In this document: piece after piece, positions 50,683-60,949 of the stretch
Layout: each line of letters starts with the position of its first letter
How positions within the stretch are numbered: the stretch's first letter is position 1
NCBI GenBank assembly: GCA_977017575.1
Contig: CDRNVI010000058.1
Coordinates: forward strand, 1-64,000
Length of the DNA stretch: 64,000 nt
Source of the DNA: Paramoeba atlantica
Taxonomy: Eukaryota; Discosea
Direction: 5' to 3'
Program-made: the position numbers and the translations under genes
Notes under the pieces: model-generated
What the model was told of the DNA's origin: nothing
What the model saw: only the letters and a program-made list of their open reading frames with translations
Databases searched by the model: none

Positions 50683-52206
50683 TTAAACCTCTGCGCTGAT
50701 GGCAGCCTCGGATTTCATGACTTCCATGCCTTCTTCCAATGCTTTAGCAAAAGTACGCGCCAGATCGTACATCACACTTGCCATGATATGAGGATTGGCA
50801 ACGTCCTTTGGAGGGATGGTCGCTAGCAGCTCGTACTCAAGGCGCTCTCCCTGATTAGAGGCAATAGTCGTCAATACAGGTGTGCGCTTCGTTTGGATCA
50901 TGCGAATCGTTATTCCACTGGATTCGTCTTTCTTCGACCAAGAAGCAATCACACGTTCAGCCACATACTGAATATCACCCAGTTCCGGAGCAAGAACGCT
51001 CTCCACGGTATCATTTTTGAATTTCAGTATCTCAGCCTCGAAGTACGGCGTCGCGATTCGCTTTTTAAGAGGAACTCTACCACGTACTAGAAATCGAACG
51101 TCCGGCATTTTTCGGCGTACGTATTGCGTAGCAAGGTGTCTGTCCCATGTGCGCAAGACTTCAACAGGTTGTAAATCCGAATTGAGTTCCAAAACGACGG
51201 GATCACGAGGTCGCTTGATCATAACTAGATATGATGTTTGCGGATCTTTTTCTGCCGCAAAACCGTTCTCCTTAAGAAATTTTCCTACTGCTGCAGTATT
51301 ATTTTCATGGGCAAGTGCAACAAAACGCAGCACGGAAGCTTGTGCCATTGCCTTCTGTGCAGACCAAAGCGGAACGACGTTCTTCTTGAAGAGTACGGCA
51401 CTTACAATATTTTTCAATAAAGTTCTACCATACGTCACATTTATGTCTCCTTCCTGGCCCAAGTTCCACATATTGTTTATAGCCCATGTGCAAGAGCGAA
51501 GAAACCGTTGTCGATTTGCGCGCTCCAAATCTGCAGCCTTCATGGTATATGCCTGAGCACCGGAGAGAGTTCCCGGAAGACCTGAAGCGTCTAGTGGAAC
51601 GAGCTGTACATCACACCCCTGTACTTCATGCAAAAGTTGTGTTGCGCGCACGTCCAAAGCGCTCTGGGACTCTCCCCCTTGAGCATCAATAGATTTTTCC
51701 ATGTAATCAATCATTCGCTTTTCTTCAAAAGAGGGATCCACACCCCAATCGCCGTATACGTCGGCTTCTTCAAAAAGGTCGCCGGTTCCTGCATTCTTTG
51801 CTTGATGATCAAAAAGAGAAATTGCACTTTCATCCTGGCGCACAAGTGAGGGTTGAGATGAGCTCATAACTTCTTCTACTTTACGTACCAACGCAGTCTT
51901 TTTTTCGTCTCCTTTGACGTCAACCTTTTGGGCTTTCAAAAAAGCAACGAGGTCAGCTTGACTTAGGGAAAAGAGATTTCCTTCGTTCCATAATGACCAT
52001 ACGGTGTCCATCGATATTCCTTTTGCCTCACTGGATGATGGAGAAGAGTAGCGTCGAACACACTCATGCATAAGTAATTTCGTTCCTGTGGACACCCTTT
52101 CGTATGATTTAAAAAGTGATCCCATTCCAAGAGTTGCAGGTATGGCGCCAACACACGCATACGCTTGAGAAACACTTCGTTTTTGAATGACAAGCCCGCG
52201 TAACAT
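50683..52206 (-). CDS. Mitochondrial SAP-domain protein of unknown function
   Basis: From the ATG at 52204-52206 (MLRGLVIQKRSVSQAYACVG), 507 residues. The leader is basic, Ser-rich and free of acidic residues: a good mitochondrial presequence. Residues about 75-115 (LFSLSQADLVAFLKAQKVDVKGDEKKTALVRKVEEVM) form a SAP motif, a two-helix nucleic-acid-binding unit. The rest (about 200-500) is a structured region with YFEAEILKFKNDTVESVLAPELGDIQYVAERVIASW and LEYELLATIPPKDVANPHIMA that I cannot assign. SAP proteins in organelles of protists occur in RNA maturation and mitoribosome assembly, so such a role is possible. The in-frame TTG 41 codons upstream is disregarded. Confidence 0.75.
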   Translation of the reverse strand: MLRGLVIQKRSVSQAYACVGAIPATLGMGSLFKSYERVSTGTKLLMHECVRRYSSPSSSEAKGISMDTVWSLWNEGNLFSLSQADLVAFLKAQKVDVKGDEKKTALVRKVEEVMSSSQPSLVRQDESAISLFDHQAKNAGTGDLFEEADVYGDWGVDPSFEEKRMIDYMEKSIDAQGGESQSALDVRATQLLHEVQGCDVQLVPLDASGLPGTLSGAQAYTMKAADLERANRQRFLRSCTWAINNMWNLGQEGDINVTYGRTLLKNIVSAVLFKKNVVPLWSAQKAMAQASVLRFVALAHENNTAAVGKFLKENGFAAEKDPQTSYLVMIKRPRDPVVLELNSDLQPVEVLRTWDRHLATQYVRRKMPDVRFLVRGRVPLKKRIATPYFEAEILKFKNDTVESVLAPELGDIQYVAERVIASWSKKDESSGITIRMIQTKRTPVLTTIASNQGERLEYELLATIPPKDVANPHIMASVMYDLARTFAKALEEGMEVMKSEAAISAEV

Positions 52207-52535
52207 GTTCCTATTTAAAAGAAAAATAATTTCAAAAAAATAAAATCGTTTGAGTAACACTTTCACAAAGTGACTTGCAAGTCTTGTAGTGACTTGTATC
52301 CAACTTTCCCTCCAAAAAAGTTTAATCAAGCGTAATTCTACAGAATAAGTAATTCTACAGAATCTCCTTTTTGAATTTCTGCTCTTTTACATTCAATTTT
52401 ATGAAACGAATTTGTGGGGACTATTCACCCGAACAGTACTATTATACAAAGTAATGCAATTTTCACTGTAAATTTGTGAGATACTATGGTCGAGACCCAA
52501 CCCACCATACATAAACGCACTTTGACAAGCATGAA
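52207..52535. other. Intergenic, nothing recognised
   Basis: AT-rich spacer of about 330 bp between the SAP gene and the hAT insertion; presumably the SAP gene promoter. Confidence 0.4.
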
Positions 52536-52543
52536 CTTTAAAC
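52536..52543. repeat. hAT target-site duplication, left
   Basis: CTTTAAAC, identical to 53316-53323 and directly outside the inverted repeat. Confidence 0.93.
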
Positions 52544-53315
52544 CAGGGGTCCCTAAAACTTTATGTATATAGTTTATAGTATTTCAAAAAAAATTATAGT
52601 ACTATAAATGCCATTTATAGTACTATAAATACTTTAAAGTGTTTGAAAAACTTTATTTTTAAAGGAGGACAGAAGGGGATCAAGAATAATCCCTGAATGG
52701 TACTGGATGTTATAAGGGGTGTTCATCTCGGGGGCCTGGCGTTCGGCTCGCAGTTCCGGGTTTGAAAAACCTTCTCTGAGATGGAAGTCTCAGAGGGGTG
52801 CCCCATTTTCCTTTTTTGACGCTGAGTACAGTGCGAGATTTTATTGCGGGACACGTTAATTACGGGACAACTCAATTACGGGACACTTGGGCCTTGGGAC
52901 TGAGTGAGACTCACTACATTTCACAGATCATCTGACAGGTCAAAGCTAAGGGACACTTAATTACGTGACACTTTTGACCGAAAATGGGGTGTCCCTTAAT
53001 TAAAGTGTCCCGTAAAAAAGTTCTACACTGTATTTCGCAACCACTACTCATAATTTAGGTTATTGCGCAACCACTACTCATAATTTAGGTTGTTTTTCAA
53101 ATGCGTGAGGGCCGAGGAGTAGGAGACTCGAATTTTCGCAAAAAAAGGGGTTCTTCGCGCCTACTTCGCAGACCTGGCATTCGAAGTTATGCGTTTCGTC
53201 GCTTATTTTGGCATTTCTGAGAAACAAAAAAAATAAAGATTTATATATAGTATTTAAAAGTTTATAGTACTATAAAAGTACTATAATAAAGTTTTTAAAG
53301 TTTTAGGGACCCCTG
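52544..53315. mobile_element. Non-autonomous hAT element, 772 bp
   Basis: Both ends carry CAGGGGTCCCTAAAACTTTA, 20 of 20 identical, as inverted repeats. The CAGGGGTC start is typical of hAT transposons, and the flanking 8-bp duplication is perfect. No transposase is encoded. Internally it contains a second foldback (about 52838-53018, GCGGGACACGTTAATTACGG against its inverted copy) and a tandem duplication of about 30 bp (53035-53093). Perfect ends and target site suggest recent movement. Confidence 0.95.
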
Positions 53316-53323
53316 CTTTAAAC
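53316..53323. repeat. hAT target-site duplication, right
   Basis: CTTTAAAC, the partner of 52536-52543. Confidence 0.93.
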
Positions 53324-53411
53324 GCATCTTGTTACGGCTTCAGTAAACGTAAAGTGATTTCATCATTCATCCAAAATAGCGAATATTCGTTTCGATTCAT
53401 CATAAAACCGG

Positions 53412-54162
53412 TACCCCCCCTGTCATTAATAATGATAATGATAATCCTCAATTTTTTGAGATTATTAAACCACGGTCCTGTTTAACATTCCGGGGGGGAA
53501 TGTTAAGCAGCTACAGGAATGTTAAATAGCTACAGGAATGTTAACTTTTCAAGATATGTTTTTGAGATATTTTTTTGAAAGGAAAAACAATTTCATTTAT
53601 TCAGTATCTTCCTCTTCGCCTATTGCTTCGACTTCTTTTGCTTCACTTTCTTGGCGTTCTTGAACTTTCTTAAAGTACTCCGTCAGCGTACATGCGTACC
53701 GGAAACCTGGAGGACCCTGTAGGGAAGCAGAGTTGAGAATCTCCCGTGGTGGCTCTTCGTCGGTAGAGTGGGTGAACCTGTAAGCCATGGGGGGGGCATG
53801 GGGGTTTTTCTGGGGGGGGGATGTTAAAAAACACATGAGACATCATAATGTTATCTAGCTACAGGAAGGTTAAACCGGACTTTGATTTATTATCATTATC
53901 ATTATTAATGGCTGGGAGAGTACATAGTTTTCGACAAAAAAACACGATTTTCAGACCAAAAATGCGAAATTTTAACCCGAATTTGGGCCGTTTTTGAAAC
54001 CTTACCAGTAGTTTTTTAGTTCAAGAAACTTTTTTTTAAGACACAAATTTTTTTGTAAGAAAATCCTGCGTGCATGAAAATAAGTTGATATTTTTTTAAG
54101 GGTCTTCACCACGTAGAATGACATTTTTTTAAAGATTATCATTATTAATGACAGGGGGAGTA
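53412..54162. mobile_element. TA-flanked inverted-repeat element(s), mariner-like
   Basis: Three related ends are seen. Left: TA at 53412-53413, then CCCCCCCTGTCATTAATAATG. Right-facing ends: at 53920 (followed by TA) and at 54160 (followed by TA), both reverse complements of the same sequence (CTCTCCCAGCCATTAATAAT and CTCCCCCTGTCATTAATAAT). The outer pair (53414-54160) matches best; the inner right end fits the left end over a longer stretch including a TTTAAC/CTACAGGAA segment. One element inside or duplicated from the other is likely. TA duplication and CTCCC ends point to Tc1/mariner-type MITEs. No transposase is present. Confidence 0.75.
53597..53836 (-). CDS. Small frame inside the mariner-like element
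   Basis: 79 codons from a proper ATG, ending EAIGEEEDTE. The middle, GPPGFRYACTLTEYFKKVQERQESEAKEVEA, has a composition like a real protein and not like random AT-rich DNA. It lies wholly between the inverted repeats at 53414 and 53920. It may be a fragment of a host gene carried by the element, or an unrelated small gene into which the repeats were inserted. No family is recognised. Confidence 0.35.
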   Translation of the reverse strand: MCFLTSPPQKNPHAPPMAYRFTHSTDEEPPREILNSASLQGPPGFRYACTLTEYFKKVQERQESEAKEVEAIGEEEDTE

Positions 54163-56195
54163 TACTATTGCCCGCGACCAAGAAAAGATATGAATAAGAA
54201 ATAAAGGATCAACGCCATCGAAAAAGTACCCCAAAATAGACTTTTTCGATTTTTTATACATTTGTACTTTTAATTTCTCACCCCAGCTTCATATTGGGGT
54301 GCCATTGCAACGTCCTTTCACGCACCTAAAGTCCAATGTCAAAAAAATACCTTCGTCCTGATGAACGAAGTAAGAGTGAACAAAACCGATGAAATTCCGA
54401 AAAAACAGACGTTTTTGACGTCGGTCGTTATGCGTTCAGGATAAACTAGGTAAGAAAAAGTACGTAAAAATGGGTGAAAAACGTTGCAAGGGCACTGCAG
54501 CATTCAGCTGGAGTCAAAAGGCCCCCCCTAAAAAAGCGTTTAACTTCATATTTTCCTTAATAAAATGTACCAAAAAAAGAAAATTTATGAGCTTTATCCT
54601 GGTTCCGGTTCTGGGCCCGGAAAAAGATTTCAAATTCCTTCAATAGTGGAACATACGGTACAGTCTTCTATCACCATGTCATCCAAGGTTGCCAACCACA
54701 AAACTTGATGCGGTCAGACATTTTGCAGCCTGTGCAAGGAAGAATGATAGAGCGGAGTCGTGAAAGTACAAAAATATGATGCTTAATCACTCGCGTAGAT
54801 GATAGTGAAATTTTTGCGCGAAACTACGATGAAAAAAATTAAGTTTTTTTGGGAGAGAAAGTCCCCTTTCACCTGCAGCTGGAGTCAAGAAATGAAAAAA
54901 AGGTTAAGAAAATGAAAAAATATATTTTGGGCTACATTTTCGATGGCATTGGGCCGAAATAAAATATTATTGGTTGAAATTGCAACAACGAAATTGCGAC
55001 CAAAAGGGATCATTGTACGCAAGAATGCTGACGACCCGTGGTAACGTACAAAAAGGGAGTATGATCAGCAAAAGTATTTAAAGGGCCTCACTGTTCGACC
55101 TTTTATGGTGAAGAAACCAAAAAAGCTAAGGCCGCGTGATGTTCTTTTTGTTGAAACGAAAACCAAGCAAAGAAATATTCGTTTTTATGAAGTGGGTATC
55201 ATTTTATGCAAAAATATTCTGCTTAATCGATGAAAATCATCACGATCAATGTACCACTAGTTCAAAACATTCCATGCCACAGTTCCATACACATCATCCG
55301 AAAGGACCAAATCAAAAGAAAACTATGAAGCCCAACCGTAATTATCTTTTTCAAAATCAGACGGTAATAAGAAACAGAAATTGCAATAAAAGTTGAACAA
55401 GAATTAAAGGCAGTACTATTGCTTGGCTCGATTGAAGAATCCTGTACATTTCGACTCGAATAAACTAAGTCGTCAAAGTCATTCACTGGATTGGATTTAT
55501 CATTTGCAGGAACACCTGTTGTCCACTCTTCGTAACCAGAAGAAAGTATCTCGTTCCAAACCAGCGAATCTTCGATTACGTCATCTGTAAGACTCCACGG
55601 AAGAGAAGCGGTGTAAGATTGTTCAACGCAAGACAAGAGAAAAATGCGTCCATCTCGTTTGAAGAACGAAGAAACGCAAAAAAGATACGTTAAAAAAATT
55701 AGGCTCAAACAATAAAGAAAAATGTTGTGGTTTATTTTCTTTTGAAAGACTGCAGTAGAAAACTCCGAATATAGAATCTCGGACATGCTACGATTCTTCA
55801 ATTAGGTTGATCTCATGCGAAAGACCTCATGCAAGCAATACTGGTAAGAAAGAAATTTTGGAATATAAATTTTGCTATTGAAAGACCATCTCACGAAAGC
55901 AATTCTACGAATACACCCTACGAGAATAATGCCAAAAATCGTAGTGCACTGCTTGCTGATTGCGAGAGTACTTTGTAATCCTACATTGAAAAAAGTGCGC
56001 ACTACGCCCCAATTTTCCAAAGGCGATTAATTAAAACTTCTGTAAAAAGCATAAACAAGCGATTACAAGAATTAAGATACTAGAAAACGATAAAAGGAAT
56101 CCCAACGAAGGTGGTGTCTGACACAAGGTGTTACATCCTTCCCGAAATTCTCTCATACCTTGAAGACATACAGTACGTGAGCCAATCGACAATTT
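54163..56195. other. Two-kilobase spacer without a supported gene
   Basis: AT-rich DNA with many A- and T-runs. CAGCTGGAGTCAA occurs at 54507 and 54882, possibly ends of another degraded element. Open minus frames at 55262-55801 and 55802-56020 are discussed under rejected items. Nothing else is recognised. Confidence 0.4.
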
Positions 56196-58391
56196 CTAGT
56201 TAGACGAAGTACGTTTTTTTGCTACACCAATATTGGTTGCATTCACTTTTGAAGCAAAACGAAGCGAACTCACAGTTTCCGAAGCGTGTTCTTCCAAAGG
56301 AGACACGTTTACCAGCATAAGCACTTTGCTACCCTCCCCTCCAAGATAGTTTTGCAACAAATACGTAAGCTTACTATTCCGATAAGGAACATGACTGGGA
56401 GCGTTGCAATCCGCATTTTCATGTAGCGCCTTCTCCCGTTGACCCAGAGCCAAAATGACGTCTCCTAAATGTGAAAGTGAACGATTAATCTGTACGGCTT
56501 CTTTAAAATGGTGACCTTGCACACCACTCTCCGAAACCCTCTCGGATCCTGCCAAATCTATGAGGCATAGGATTCCTGAAGTTTTTTGACCCATTTTTTG
56601 GTTTGTCCCTTCAATTTTCAATGTGAAAACACTGTGCGAGCGACTTGACCTTTCGTTTATCTTTGTACGTGCCGTAGTCCGATTTTGCATGGCAGTTCTA
56701 AGTAATTCTTCTAACTCATAGGGTGCTGTGACAGACACTACCCTTACTCCTGTTACGTTCGTGTCTTGTTTACCATCATGCCTAATTTCATGCTTTATTT
56801 CTCCACGATCTAGAATTGCCTTTTGATAGTCTTCAGAATCTACCAGAAGGTCACGTATAATATCGTTGTAAATTTCTACGAATGTGCAGCTCAAATTAAA
56901 ATTCCACCCGAAGTTTGCAATTAATTGTTGTGTGGAATCAAAGATGCGCTCGACAGATCGCATAATGATTCCCGGTTTCTCAGGAGTTCCTTCCATCGTG
57001 TATGTCTTGCCACTTCCTGTTTGACCATAAGCAAAAATGCAAACTTTGAAACCGTCCACAGCACTTTCGACAACGGGACAGACACGTTCAAAAATTTCGT
57101 CCTGAGAGCACTGAGGCGAAAAAACCGCGTCGTACTTAAATTGTATCGGCTTCTCAATTCGTGCCGTAGAAGTTGCGTTATCCCGACTCTGCCGAATTTC
57201 TATCATACGATTGTCTATCTTGTCCGGATACTCCAAAGGAGCCTCAGACTTTGATCCAAGTGGAGGTCGTACGCGGCAGTAAACTCGGATATTACCTTTC
57301 AGCTCTTCAATTTGGACTAATAATTTGCGTCGCGCTTGTTCTCCTTGAAGAATCAAAAGCTCTTTCTGCCTCTCCCTTTCGCTTAACTCGCACAAATTGC
57401 CTTGCGTGGCTCCTAATCGGCTTGTCATATCTTGCGTGAGTTTTTCTAGAGTTTCGACTCGAGACTTTAGAGTAATTACATGTTCATGCTGCCCAGTGAG
57501 CTCATTTCTGAGAGCATTTGCGTCCGAAGTCTTAGTAGTCAGTTCTAGTTTTAGTGAGTCTGTGTATCTCTCCTTTTCCGTCAAAGTTAATTCTAACTTT
57601 TTCACTCTTTGCTGCGCGACGTTCATTTCATTGGACAGAGATTGATATTCTGCAGCTGCATCAGAAATGTTTGCTTTCTGTTCTTCATTCAAAACCTCAA
57701 ACGACTTTATTTGGACTAATTGCTCTTGGATTTGATCGTGAAGAAGTTTAATTTCTTCATCCTTGTCTTTTATGGACTGAGTAAGAGTGCTTTCCGTTTG
57801 TTTTGATTCCGCGTATAAATTGTTAAGTTTCTCTTCAATGGAGCATATGGAAATGCTGTGCTTTGATTCTGCCTCTGCGAACAGTTTTTCTTGCTTTTCT
57901 ACATTTCCCTTGAGAAGCTCTTCTTTTTCATTAGCCGATTTTCTAAATTCGTCAAGCTTTGCATCTTTTTCATTTAGCTGAGCCACATACCGAGACTCCT
58001 GTTGACGTTGATCTTCGGCGGCAAGCTCTTGAAATTCGATAAATTTCTGTTTCTCTTCCTCCATTTGCTCTTCCAGTTGTTGTTTCTGGTGTTGCAATGT
58101 AAATATTTCATTCAACTGTTTTTGTTCCGTCATAGCGACATCCAGAGCTATCTTCTCACTTTCTTTTTGTAGTTTTGTGTGGGCGGCTTCTAGTTTACTG
58201 TACTGCGTAGCCACTGGCTTTGAAGTACCTTGTGATCTTACTGCTATTCGACCACGTGGAGCGGAGGTTGTAATTGAACGGCCTCGTGCTGAAGTAGCCG
58301 GACGTTTTGGATCCCTCTCGACAGGCTGCGATACGGACCTTTCGGCGGGCCTTTTTATACTCACCGACCCGGTTTTTGCTGCAAGTGGCAT
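56196..58391 (-). CDS. Kinesin-14 (C-terminal motor, minus-end-directed type)
   Basis: 731 residues. A basic Ser/Arg-rich head (residues 1-60, probable microtubule-binding site) is followed by a coiled coil (about 60-370) and then the motor. The neck reads LKGNIRVYCRVRPP near residue 370, directly before the motor, which defines kinesin-14. In the motor: P-loop AYGQTGSGKTYTMEG near 460, switch I NERSSRSHSVF near 578, switch II LIDLAGSERVSESG near 610. These proteins slide and crosslink spindle microtubules. All motor motifs are intact. It closes the convincing part of the one-way gene block. Confidence 0.93.
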   Translation of the reverse strand: MPLAAKTGSVSIKRPAERSVSQPVERDPKRPATSARGRSITTSAPRGRIAVRSQGTSKPVATQYSKLEAAHTKLQKESEKIALDVAMTEQKQLNEIFTLQHQKQQLEEQMEEEKQKFIEFQELAAEDQRQQESRYVAQLNEKDAKLDEFRKSANEKEELLKGNVEKQEKLFAEAESKHSISICSIEEKLNNLYAESKQTESTLTQSIKDKDEEIKLLHDQIQEQLVQIKSFEVLNEEQKANISDAAAEYQSLSNEMNVAQQRVKKLELTLTEKERYTDSLKLELTTKTSDANALRNELTGQHEHVITLKSRVETLEKLTQDMTSRLGATQGNLCELSERERQKELLILQGEQARRKLLVQIEELKGNIRVYCRVRPPLGSKSEAPLEYPDKIDNRMIEIRQSRDNATSTARIEKPIQFKYDAVFSPQCSQDEIFERVCPVVESAVDGFKVCIFAYGQTGSGKTYTMEGTPEKPGIIMRSVERIFDSTQQLIANFGWNFNLSCTFVEIYNDIIRDLLVDSEDYQKAILDRGEIKHEIRHDGKQDTNVTGVRVVSVTAPYELEELLRTAMQNRTTARTKINERSSRSHSVFTLKIEGTNQKMGQKTSGILCLIDLAGSERVSESGVQGHHFKEAVQINRSLSHLGDVILALGQREKALHENADCNAPSHVPYRNSKLTYLLQNYLGGEGSKVLMLVNVSPLEEHASETVSSLRFASKVNATNIGVAKKRTSSN

Positions 58392-58697
58392 ACAAAGTCT
58401 ATACGTATTGTGAAAAGAAAAGGAGAATATCTAAGAGAAGAATAGTGCAATGCTCTTGATCTCTTGCTCGTACAAGTGCTGCTACATGATACACTTGTAC
58501 TTGATATGAGTACATGATAGACACTTCTACACGTAAACACATACATGTGCACGTCCGTATACATGTGTTACTTGTAAAAACATGAATGCGCGATCGGCGA
58601 AAAACATTTCATACATCACTAGACGAGTATATTTTAAATATACTGTAGTCTATAGTATACTCTATAGTATTACTCTATAATAGAGTAAATATTCTAT

Positions 58698-59126
58698 TTA
58701 CTTTTTAAATTTGGAGCGCCCTTTCGGACGAGGTCGAGTCATTCCATATTTCGGCAGAGATTTGTGAAAGTCCCATACACGTTCATAGTTAATAAGCTTT
58801 TGCTGTGTGTCCATATTTTTTTCTTTAGTGCCTATGTATTTCATCTCAAAAGGATGGCAACAAACATGAAAATAATGCCTTGCCGAAGCAGCTTTTTCCT
58901 GTATTCTTTTGCACAGGGAACAACGAAAAAGAAGAATGCTGGAAAATCGAATACGTCGTGAAGGGTCGTGCCTTGGCCCTTGCTTATAGATTTGGGGAGC
59001 GCGATATGCGCCAGCTACAGAAGGACGTCGCCCTCGATGCAGCGATGCGTTTGCAAAAAAGCTATTCATTTTCTCGTTACTATAAGTTGCTGATAAAAAA
59101 TAACAAGAATAATATACATGTAGCAT
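58698..59126 (-). CDS. Unknown small basic protein
   Basis: 142 residues if read from the ATG at 59124-59126; a second ATG 20 codons on (MNSFFANASLHRGRRP) is a better presequence-like start. Strongly basic with a CSLCKRIQEKA...HVCCHPFE stretch that might bind zinc and a C terminus rich in Lys/Arg (RPRPKGRSKFKK), as in ribosomal proteins. No family is recognised. It keeps the strand of the gene block. Could be one exon of a longer gene or a chance frame. Confidence 0.4.
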   Translation of the reverse strand: MLHVYYSCYFLSATYSNEKMNSFFANASLHRGRRPSVAGAYRAPQIYKQGPRHDPSRRIRFSSILLFRCSLCKRIQEKAASARHYFHVCCHPFEMKYIGTKEKNMDTQQKLINYERVWDFHKSLPKYGMTRPRPKGRSKFKK

Positions 59127-59541
59127 ATCTTTAACCCCCAGTTGATGAATTCAACTTTGTCTAAGCTAACAATCTAGCGACCCCGATAAATTAAAAACTA
59201 CAGTACAAGCTACAAATAGACCATAAGAGGCTGCGTGCCTCCGTCCTTGACCTCCCCATGAACGCAGTCGAAAAAATCCGGAACTCGTTTCATCGACTTT
59301 GCCAAGAGCTCGGTTGGGTGGGCGTTTGCTTTTCATTGTTTTCAAGAGGAAAGCAAAGAGTTTCTGCACAAATCCAAATCATTCCGGATTGCCCCGGACG
59401 GTCACTGGCAAGCCAGACCCTTCACATGGGCCCCATTCCAATCCCCCATGGATCTCCCGTTTTTTGATTTTGTTTTTTGAATTTAGACCACCGAAGCCCT
59501 TTTATAATTTTTTCCTTTATTACTGAGTTCCTACTTATTTT
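59127..59541. other. Gene-free DNA with a SINE fragment
   Basis: Contains the SINE fragment at 59371-59427; small plus frames across it are not credible. Confidence 0.45.
59371..59427 (-). mobile_element. SINE fragment, tail end only
   Basis: AAATCCAAATCATTCCGGAT, then ACTGGCAAGCCAGACCCTTC, matching the tail and last part of the body of SINE copies 1 and 2. The tRNA-like head is absent, as expected for a 5'-truncated copy. Confidence 0.85.
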
Positions 59542-59597
59542 TGTTCACTTTTTTCCAAAAATCAAGGGTAGAGCGATAGTTATACAACCACCGCAAT
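59542..59597 (+). repeat. Dispersed repeat R1, copy 3
   Basis: TGTTCACTTTTTTCCAAAAA, then AGGGTAGAGCGATAGTTATA; about eight differences from copy 2. Confidence 0.8.
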
Positions 59598-60587
59598 GTG
59601 TACATATCGAAAGAGAAGTTGTTAGTAGAGAGGCGGAAAAAAGACCCAAAACCTAAAATTAGGCCAAAAGGGACCTTTCTCTCCCAAAAAATTCAAGATG
59701 TTTTACGGGGAAAAGGTCACTTCAACTTTCCAAACTTGCATTAATTCTCTACCGAAAAGGTTTGAATCAAACCCATCAGTTTTGTAAAAGAACGCGAGGA
59801 AGAACGTCATGAACTCATCTTCAGGAAGAGGTTATCATTGTTTCGATAATTTCCCCTTTTTTCCATACATCCCCGTAGTACGGTACTTTGTACTAAATGA
59901 AGTACGGACCCCCAATTTCGTACTACTAAGTACTTAGTACCGTACTATCCGTACTAATTATAGTGTTACCTATGGAAACCTTATCTTGTGTTCGCTCGAG
60001 ATAATATCCTGTGCGTAAAAAGTACTGCGGTGTCGCTCGGGGATGTATTTCGTTTTCAGGCTGATAGATACGGAATATGCGACTACGTTGGATGGCTCCG
60101 CCCACATGGATGTTTCTTGTCACATGGATTGCTCTGGCCTACATTGTATGTACATATTGTAGTAGTAAATATTTAGATGAAATATAGATGTATTAATAAA
60201 TATGTTGTACAAAAAGATTGTAAACCATTTTTGAACGATCCGAGACATATAATGTGGAAATATGGCATACAGTGTCGTACAAATACGTCTCTCCTAAGGT
60301 AAGATGATGGTGCACATGAATAGACATTCAAACATCCATGTTTATTGATGTCTTAGCACATATAATAAATACAAATAGTAAATAATGAAGCAAATAAATG
60401 TATATGGCAAACTGTAAAGTTACATTATGTAGATACATTACGTTTACAAAGGGGAAAAACAAGACGAACACAAGGAGATCACGGAAAAAAACCCACGTAA
60501 ACGTTTCGAAAAATTTATAGCCTTCAATATCAAAAATGTTAACGGACGAAAAAGTTTTAAACGAAATGAAAATATAGCACACAACGT
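59598..60587. other. Gene-free DNA with GTACT-rich palindromic patch
   Basis: 59877-59965 is rich in TAGTAC/GTACTA steps that form several short inverted repeats (for example ACTAAGTACTTAGTACCGTA). Elsewhere it is AT-rich with no supported gene. Confidence 0.4.
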
Positions 60588-60860
60588 TCACGGATATAAG
60601 CACTTTTCACTTTCTTGCTCTTCATCTGAATCGCCACTTTCCAGCAGATCAAAATCGCCTTCGGATAACTCGCATTCCATATTCGGACTCTGCATCATTT
60701 GCTTCATCTTATCCAGGTTTCCTCGCAAAAAAATTCGATCAGCAATAACGCGGGGAGGAAGTCTTGATTGGCGAGGGTTATACATGTATGCCAAGATGGA
60801 GAGCCATGAATCACATTTCGTTACAAGGGCCGGGCGGCGAAAGCAACAGATGGAAAGAGT
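60588..60860 (-). pseudogene. Coding-like fragment of unknown origin
   Basis: An open frame of about 90 codons that extends upstream of its first ATG (CFRRPALVTKCDSWLSILAYMYNP, then RLPPRVIADRIFLRGNLDKMKQMMQ). It ends in an acidic tail (EGDFDLLESGDSDEEQESEK). The composition looks protein-like, but no family is recognised. It may be the last exon of a gene or a piece of a transposon, with the frame at 60950-61400 as a possible earlier piece. Confidence 0.3.
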
Positions 60861-60949
60861 CTATCGCCAGCAGTGCACCAGTAATCGTACTCGTTGTGGT
60901 GTATGGATGAATTCCATTCAAAGTCAGTGCAGGTGACGTACGCTTGCCA

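Noticed and set aside
55262-56020. Two adjacent minus-strand frames with hydrophobic stretches
   Set aside because: Both begin at TTG codons after a stop and are separated by an in-frame TAA; no family is recognised. They may be a relic of a membrane protein but the evidence is too weak.
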